Part shown: positions 59,371 to 64,000 of the stretch, piece after piece
Layout: each line of letters begins with the position of its first letter
Numbering within the stretch: position 1 is the first letter of the stretch
Source: Gemmatimonadota bacterium
Lineage (GTDB): Bacteria; Latescibacterota; UBA2968; UBA8231
Direction: 5' to 3'
Assembly: GCA_018672475.1 (NCBI GenBank)
Contig: JABHFS010000168.1
Location: forward strand, 1 to 64,000
Length of the DNA stretch: 64,000 nucleotides
The notes under the pieces: generated by a model
What the model was told of the DNA's origin: nothing
What the model saw: only the letters and a program-made list of their open reading frames with translations
Database searches by the model: none
Position numbers and translations under genes: made by a program

Positions 59371-59433
59371 AAGACGCCCTTATCCCTTCTATTACCACCA
59401 TTCTCCGATTGCTGATTTTTCTCTCCCGACCAC

Positions 59434-59850
59434 CTAGGGAATTCCCAACTCGCGTCGATACCCCTCATCCCCGTTGCCATGTAACTCCCTATAAGGCACG
59501 CGAATAGTCCGCATCAACTCCCCACGCGCCCCGTCGCCATCCCGCCAATGCAAAACCTTCCGCCTGGCTGAAAACCGAAGTCATCACCGAATAGTCATAG
59601 CGTCCCGTCGTGATCTCGCTTTGACCGAACAAGAACAGAGCCTGGCGATTAACGCCTCCACCGACACAATGCTCTTCGCCATCGAGACACCTGCCCCGGG
59701 TTCCGTATCAGACCGATCCGGCGTCTCGACATTAAGACAGTGATAGAGGACGGGCAGGGTAGCGCCCTCCGGAAAATCACAGCACGGTCCGCTCGCCGTC
59801 TGCAGGGGGCAGACGACCTCACCCCAGACTTACTCGGGTGGGTATGGAGT
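59434..59850 (-). pseudogene. Decayed coding remnant (family not identified)
   Basis: Protein-like segments in different minus frames: CCDFPEGATLPVLYHCLNVETPDRSDTEPGAGVSMAKSIVSVEALI / LFLFGQSEITTGRYDYSVMTSVFSQAEG / KVLHWRDGDGARGELMRTIRVPYRELHGNGDEGYRRELGIP*. Confidence 0.5.
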
Positions 59851-60001
59851 CATAAACATCGCGCGGGGCCTAAACGGGGGGTAACTTTCCCTGCGCGCGT
59901 TACCTCTGCCCTAAGTCCGCTTAGGAGGGGAAATCTTGGTAGGAAAGTGTCGAGGATTGCTTGCGAGCACCGGTGACATTATCGATCCGCTAGGCTTCTA
60001 C

Positions 60002-60514
60002 TCAAGAAATAGGCGGCACTTCCCGCCGCTCTTCCTGCAAAAACCACATCTCATAGATCGGCACCAGAATGCACAGCAACATCGTCAGCCCCAATAGCGC
60101 CGAATTCACCGGTGCCAACGCCCCCCAGCCTGCACCGACATAACGCACCAGCCACGGCTTGGCCACATCCAGCGCGATATAAACGAAACACGAGGAAATG
60201 ACAAAGGTCTTCCAGCGGCGGCTCCAGGCGCTGAGCAAAAAAAGATGCCCGGTCGTCAAAAAGACCATGGGCATGATGAACAAGTGAAAATGGGAAGTCT
60301 CGATCAGTTCCGCTTCTTCCTTGGGGAAACTCATCCCCTGCTCGCTGCCGCGATAATATTCCGCTGCACCCCGGGCCGAGAGTTGCGTCTTTTGGTAGGA
60401 CATGTAGATGGATAGCCCCGCCGCCGCCAGCATAAAGACCAGGAAATAGGTCATGATCAGCCGAGTATTGAAATCCATCCGCGCGAGTTGCGAACGACCG
60501 TTAAAATACCTCAT
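60002..60514 (-). CDS. Multi-pass membrane protein with His-rich TM segment
   Basis: ~4 hydrophobic segments; IETSHFHLFIMPMVFLTTGHLFLLSAW; stop/start adjacent to the FMN-binding gene. Confidence 0.75.
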   Translation of the reverse strand: MRYFNGRSQLARMDFNTRLIMTYFLVFMLAAAGLSIYMSYQKTQLSARGAAEYYRGSEQGMSFPKEEAELIETSHFHLFIMPMVFLTTGHLFLLSAWSRRWKTFVISSCFVYIALDVAKPWLVRYVGAGWGALAPVNSALLGLTMLLCILVPIYEMWFLQEERREVPPIS

Positions 60515-61152
60515 TACTGCATGACACTCTGTCGAGGTTGGTAGAAGTGTTCGGTCAATGCCAATAGTTTGCGCACCCCGAAGTTGAGCGAGCGTACGGA
60601 GAGCGTCGCCCCGGTAATATTGACGATATCGCGATTGATACGAACGGGATCCTTGAGGCTTTTACCACGGTACTGGCGCAAAAAACGCGGTTGCCGTACT
60701 TGTCCGCCGCGGCTTTCGCGATACACCAGCACCGACGCGCCCAATACCGTAAAACGCGAATCGATGCCAACCATAAAAGTGATCGGGCGAAATTTGCCGA
60801 TCTCCTCCGAGACGATCGCATAGCCCTGGAAGGCATGCCCTTTGCCATAGGCCAGATAGACTTCAAGGCTGTCGTCGGCGAAGGCGCGTCCCAAGTCGGC
60901 GGCCAGTCGTCGCTTGACCACGACGTCGAGGTGTTGCACCTCGCGCACAAACTCCACAGCATCGGGGAAGAGCTTATCTCGTCCCTCATCCGGCGTCAGG
61001 AAAACCTGGACGGAGCCGATCTCGTCGGCAACGGCGGCGCCCGTTAGGAACGCGAACGCAATAAATGAAATATATCTAATCATGATAACTCGTAGAAAGA
61101 TAACCTTATCGCTTATTTTGCAGTAGAGTTTATCGCAATAAACACCCATCAC
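60514..61152 (-). CDS. FMN-binding domain protein (RnfG/NqrC-like flavinylated domain), exported
   Basis: SFIAFAFLTGAAVADE signal; VLVYRESRGGQVRQPRFLRQYRGKSLKDPVRINRDIVNITGATLSVRSLNFGVRKLLAL: FMN_bind (S/T)GAT motif. Start probably internal (MIRYISFIAFAF). Confidence 0.85.
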   Translation of the reverse strand: MMGVYCDKLYCKISDKVIFLRVIMIRYISFIAFAFLTGAAVADEIGSVQVFLTPDEGRDKLFPDAVEFVREVQHLDVVVKRRLAADLGRAFADDSLEVYLAYGKGHAFQGYAIVSEEIGKFRPITFMVGIDSRFTVLGASVLVYRESRGGQVRQPRFLRQYRGKSLKDPVRINRDIVNITGATLSVRSLNFGVRKLLALTEHFYQPRQSVMQ

Positions 61153-61211
61153 CCCGATCGATACGCGAACAAGCCGATGGTTTTTTTCATGCGCCCCAAC
61201 TCGGTCTCGGC

Positions 61212-62318
61212 TTAAAAATAGGAAGCCACCGAAAAGATCAAGCCATTACTGTCCTCGTCCCGATCGTAGATCTCGTAATCAAGCTTCATCACGGTCTCTT
61301 CTTCTGGGCGAAAATTCAACCCGAAGGTCAAGCGCGTTTCCTCGCTTGAACCCAAATCGATACTGTCATAGCGAAACGAAGCCGTACACACCGAATTCGG
61401 AAATTGGGACAACACCCCGGGCAAAAAGTGATAAGCCGTCTGGGCATAATAGCCAGAGCGAGCATCTTCAACAGCCCCGTCAATTGAAGCACCGGCAAAC
61501 TCGCCTTTGAAATCGAACGGGCCGCGGTTATAACTGATATCGGCGGCATAGATGGCCAAGTTGTGCTCCCCTTTGTCGTCATAGGCGCCCCGGTGAAACG
61601 AGCCACCTAAGTCCAAGCCTAAAAAAGGACTGTAATTCAAACGACCGACCAGCGATTTTTCCTCGTTATTGTCGGCCTTATGGCTACCCCGCCCCGAACG
61701 GATCCGTGCGCCGGCGGCTTCGTTGAAACCATTGACCAGGTATAACTCGTAACCAAGCACAGACTCGTCGCCGGGATAGACCGTACCGAAAAACCCCATG
61801 CCCGCCTCACTTAGCGTCGTCGGCACGATCTCGCGTGCGACCAACGGTCGATTGCTAAGATCATTGAGTGGACTGTCGTGGTTGAGGTTGAATTTGCCTA
61901 AGGGCGAAAGAATGACGCCGCCGCGATAACTGAACGACTCGGCAAAGCTGATATCGAGGGTGGCGAATTCGAGTTTGATTTCCCCGTCGCTATCGCCCGA
62001 GCCCTTGAGCAAACCGCCGTGCTCAAATTCGAGTTCGGCCATCACGTGGATGCGATCGCTAACTTCACCGTGGATAAAAGGAATAAAACGATGCTGGTCA
62101 AACGTCTTCTTCTTCTTATTCCAAAATAATTCGTGATCGATATAACCGCCCAGAGAAGTTCCGCGGCCTGCCGTGCGCACATGTGGTTTGTCGGAGGGGC
62201 CATCGGCGACCGCAGGTCGCCGATCTTCTGCCGCCAACGGCAGAGCCAGTAAACCACTAAAGAACACGGCCTGCAAAGTGTTGCAGAGCAAACGATCACA
62301 GCGCAAAATAATGCTCAT
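61212..62318 (-). CDS. Outer-membrane porin-like beta-barrel protein
   Basis: Signal peptide; alternating amphipathic strands; C-terminal aromatic FSVASYF. Confidence 0.8.
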   Translation of the reverse strand: MSIILRCDRLLCNTLQAVFFSGLLALPLAAEDRRPAVADGPSDKPHVRTAGRGTSLGGYIDHELFWNKKKKTFDQHRFIPFIHGEVSDRIHVMAELEFEHGGLLKGSGDSDGEIKLEFATLDISFAESFSYRGGVILSPLGKFNLNHDSPLNDLSNRPLVAREIVPTTLSEAGMGFFGTVYPGDESVLGYELYLVNGFNEAAGARIRSGRGSHKADNNEEKSLVGRLNYSPFLGLDLGGSFHRGAYDDKGEHNLAIYAADISYNRGPFDFKGEFAGASIDGAVEDARSGYYAQTAYHFLPGVLSQFPNSVCTASFRYDSIDLGSSEETRLTFGLNFRPEEETVMKLDYEIYDRDEDSNGLIFSVASYF

Positions 62319-62370
62319 TCTTTCCCATACTCCCGGTTGGAGTTAACGGCGCACAACAAGAAGACATTAA

Positions 62371-62408
62371 GCCAATCAATTGTTTGACATATCAAACAAT
62401 TGATTGGC
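62371..62408. promoter_or_regulatory. 38-nt perfect inverted repeat (candidate metalloregulator operator)
   Basis: GCCAATCAATTGTTTGA-CATA-TCAAACAATTGATTGGC in the porin/feoA divergent intergenic region. Confidence 0.7.
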
Positions 62409-62532
62409 AATATATATTCGCAATATCTATGTGTCAACTATTTTTTGATATTTTTGTTATAACTTTTTTCGCTCTATCAGCTAATACTAAAAACACATTG
62501 ACTTAGCACTTGCACTGATTATATTTACAATG

Positions 62533-62550
62533 TGTTTGGCATGCCAAACA
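62533..62550. promoter_or_regulatory. 18-nt perfect palindrome (candidate DtxR/MntR-like operator)
   Basis: TGTTTGGCATGCCAAACA; shares the TGTTTGRCAT half with 62371-62408. Confidence 0.7.
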
Positions 62551-62621
62551 ATCTATTGGCAACCTAAACATCTATTTCCATTGCCAATCTTATTTTTCGC
62601 CTAATTAGCTGGATAAATAGC

Positions 62622-62873
62622 GTGGAACTTCGCAAAACGCCGCAGTCCGCAACGCCCAGTCTCGATTTATCGCAACTTCCCTTGAATTGCGAAGCAGTAA
62701 TCGCCTCAATAGCAGCAGCACCGCGTTTGGCTTCGCGCCTGCGCGAGCTCGGTTTTTTGCGCGGCCAGCCACTGCGCGTATTGCGCGCTGGTTCGGCGCT
62801 CATCGTGCAAATCGGCGAAACCCGCCTGGCTATCAGACGACGCGACGCCACCTCCATTCGCCTCGTCTCATAG
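62622..62873 (+). CDS. feoA: Ferrous iron transport protein A
   Basis: 83 aa: ASRLRELGFLRGQPLRVLRAGSALIVQIGETRLAIRRRDATSIRL, followed by feoB. Confidence 0.9.
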   Translation: MELRKTPQSATPSLDLSQLPLNCEAVIASIAAAPRLASRLRELGFLRGQPLRVLRAGSALIVQIGETRLAIRRRDATSIRLVS

Positions 62874-62898
62874 CGCTTTTCCCAATAGCAGGTCCGTT

Positions 62899-64000
62899 GT
62901 GCAAACGCCGTCTCGCGTGCAAACCCTGGCGCTCATCGGCAATCCTAATACCGGCAAAACGACGCTCTTCAACGCCCTGACCGGGCTTTCCCAACAGGCC
63001 GGTAATTATCCAGGCGTTACCGTCGAGCACAAAGTCGGTACCCTGACCTTGGCCACGGGTACTACCATTGAACTCGTCGACCTGCCCGGCACCTACAGTC
63101 TCGCCGCGCACTCGCCCGACGAAATGCTCGCCGTTGACGTGCTCTTGAGCCAACAGCAAGATGCCCCGCCCATCGACGGCATCCTCGCCATCGTCGACGC
63201 CAGCAACCTACGGCGCAACCTCTATCTCGTCTCCCAGCTCGCCGAAACTGATTTGCCAATGGTCATCGTGCTCAATATGACCGATATCGCACTCAAGAGG
63301 GAAATCATCATCGATGCCGAGGCCCTATCACAAAAGATCGGTGCCCCCGTCGTGCCGCTTTGTGCGCATCGACGCGAAGACCTCGACGAATTGCGCCGTG
63401 CATTGGCCGTACTCAGCAACAAAGACCCGGGCGTATCGGACGCACCCGTAGCGCATCAGCACCGGGTCACACTGCCCGATGCCCTCTTACAAGGCATTGG
63501 CGAATTACAGGCGCTGGCCACCCGTCCACTTTCCGCGGTCGAAGCCCTGCGCGCACTCGTAGACGAAGACAGCTACGCGGAAAACCGCTTCCTCGCGCAA
63601 GCACCCAAAGACGCCCCGGACAAATTAGCTATCTTGCGCGCCGCCGATCCCGAATACACCCTCTCCGAACTAGAGAGCAATGCGCGCTACACCTGGATCG
63701 ACCACCTACTCACCGACGCGCTGTCCCAACCCACCCAATCCAAGCCCAACCACTCAGACCGGGCCGATCAGATTCTCACCCACCGCTTTTTCGGCACCCT
63801 GGCTTTCTTACTGATTAACGCCCTCGTCTTCCAGGCCATCTACGCCTGGTCCGGCCCCTTGATGGATGGTGTCGACGCGCTATTCGCCGCCGTCGGCAGC
63901 AGCGTTTCGGCCCAGATCCCCCCGGGGCCGCTGCAAAGCCTAATCGTCGACGGCCTAATCGCCGGTGTCGGCGGAGTACTTATCTTCCTACCACAGATTG
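62899..64000 (+). CDS. feoB: Ferrous iron transport protein B, N-terminal part (truncated at edge)
   Basis: GTG start; LALIGNPNTGKTTLFNALTGLSQQAGNYPGVTVEHKVG, VDLPGTYSLAAHSPDE, LNMTD; not in ORF track because open at edge. Confidence 0.96.
   Translation, partial: MQTPSRVQTLALIGNPNTGKTTLFNALTGLSQQAGNYPGVTVEHKVGTLTLATGTTIELVDLPGTYSLAAHSPDEMLAVDVLLSQQQDAPPIDGILAIVDASNLRRNLYLVSQLAETDLPMVIVLNMTDIALKREIIIDAEALSQKIGAPVVPLCAHRREDLDELRRALAVLSNKDPGVSDAPVAHQHRVTLPDALLQGIGELQALATRPLSAVEALRALVDEDSYAENRFLAQAPKDAPDKLAILRAADPEYTLSELESNARYTWIDHLLTDALSQPTQSKPNHSDRADQILTHRFFGTLAFLLINALVFQAIYAWSGPLMDGVDALFAAVGSSVSAQIPPGPLQSLIVDGLIAGVGGVLIFLPQI

Overview
This 64 kb window is gene-dense, moderately GC-rich bacterial chromosome. 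The C-terminal YPNPFNPST / FlgD-like sorting domains, bacterial Topo VI and abundance of sugar isomerases suggest an FCB-like or Latescibacterota-like lineage, but that taxonomic guess is inference only. I saw no IS element, prophage or CRISPR array. Content in order: partial glnD; lon with a lysine-rich histone-H1-like tail; a five-gene Anbu proteasome-like cluster (transglutaminase, circularly permuted ATP-grasp, alpha-E, Anbu, transglutaminase); hflX; HD hydrolase; TrmH-family methyltransferase; a decayed sulfatase; two giant tandem paralogous secreted proteins carrying dockerin-like repeats; a divergent secreted protein with a cohesin-like N-terminus; solute-binding proteins; a YpiP-like methyltransferase; xylose-isomerase-like TIM barrels; an OSGIN-like flavoprotein; a decayed gamma-glutamyltransferase remnant; Topo VI A and B with an uncharacterised 691-aa protein upstream; two tandem lipoproteins; MazG-like; DUF362; murA; a CGWS glutaredoxin; tRNA-Phe; a cNMP-binding protein; MFS; M16C protease; amidohydrolase; anmK; O-antigen-ligase-like protein; SAM methyltransferase; D-threonine-aldolase-like protein; SGNH hydrolase. 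At the right edge, feoAB is divergent from a porin / FMN-binding protein / His-rich membrane protein operon, with two perfect palindromes between them. The best candidates for under-described biology are the Feo-linked putative iron reductase module, the Anbu cluster, the cohesin/dockerin-like surface locus, and the Topo VI neighbourhood. All family calls come from motif recognition by eye; no database search was run.
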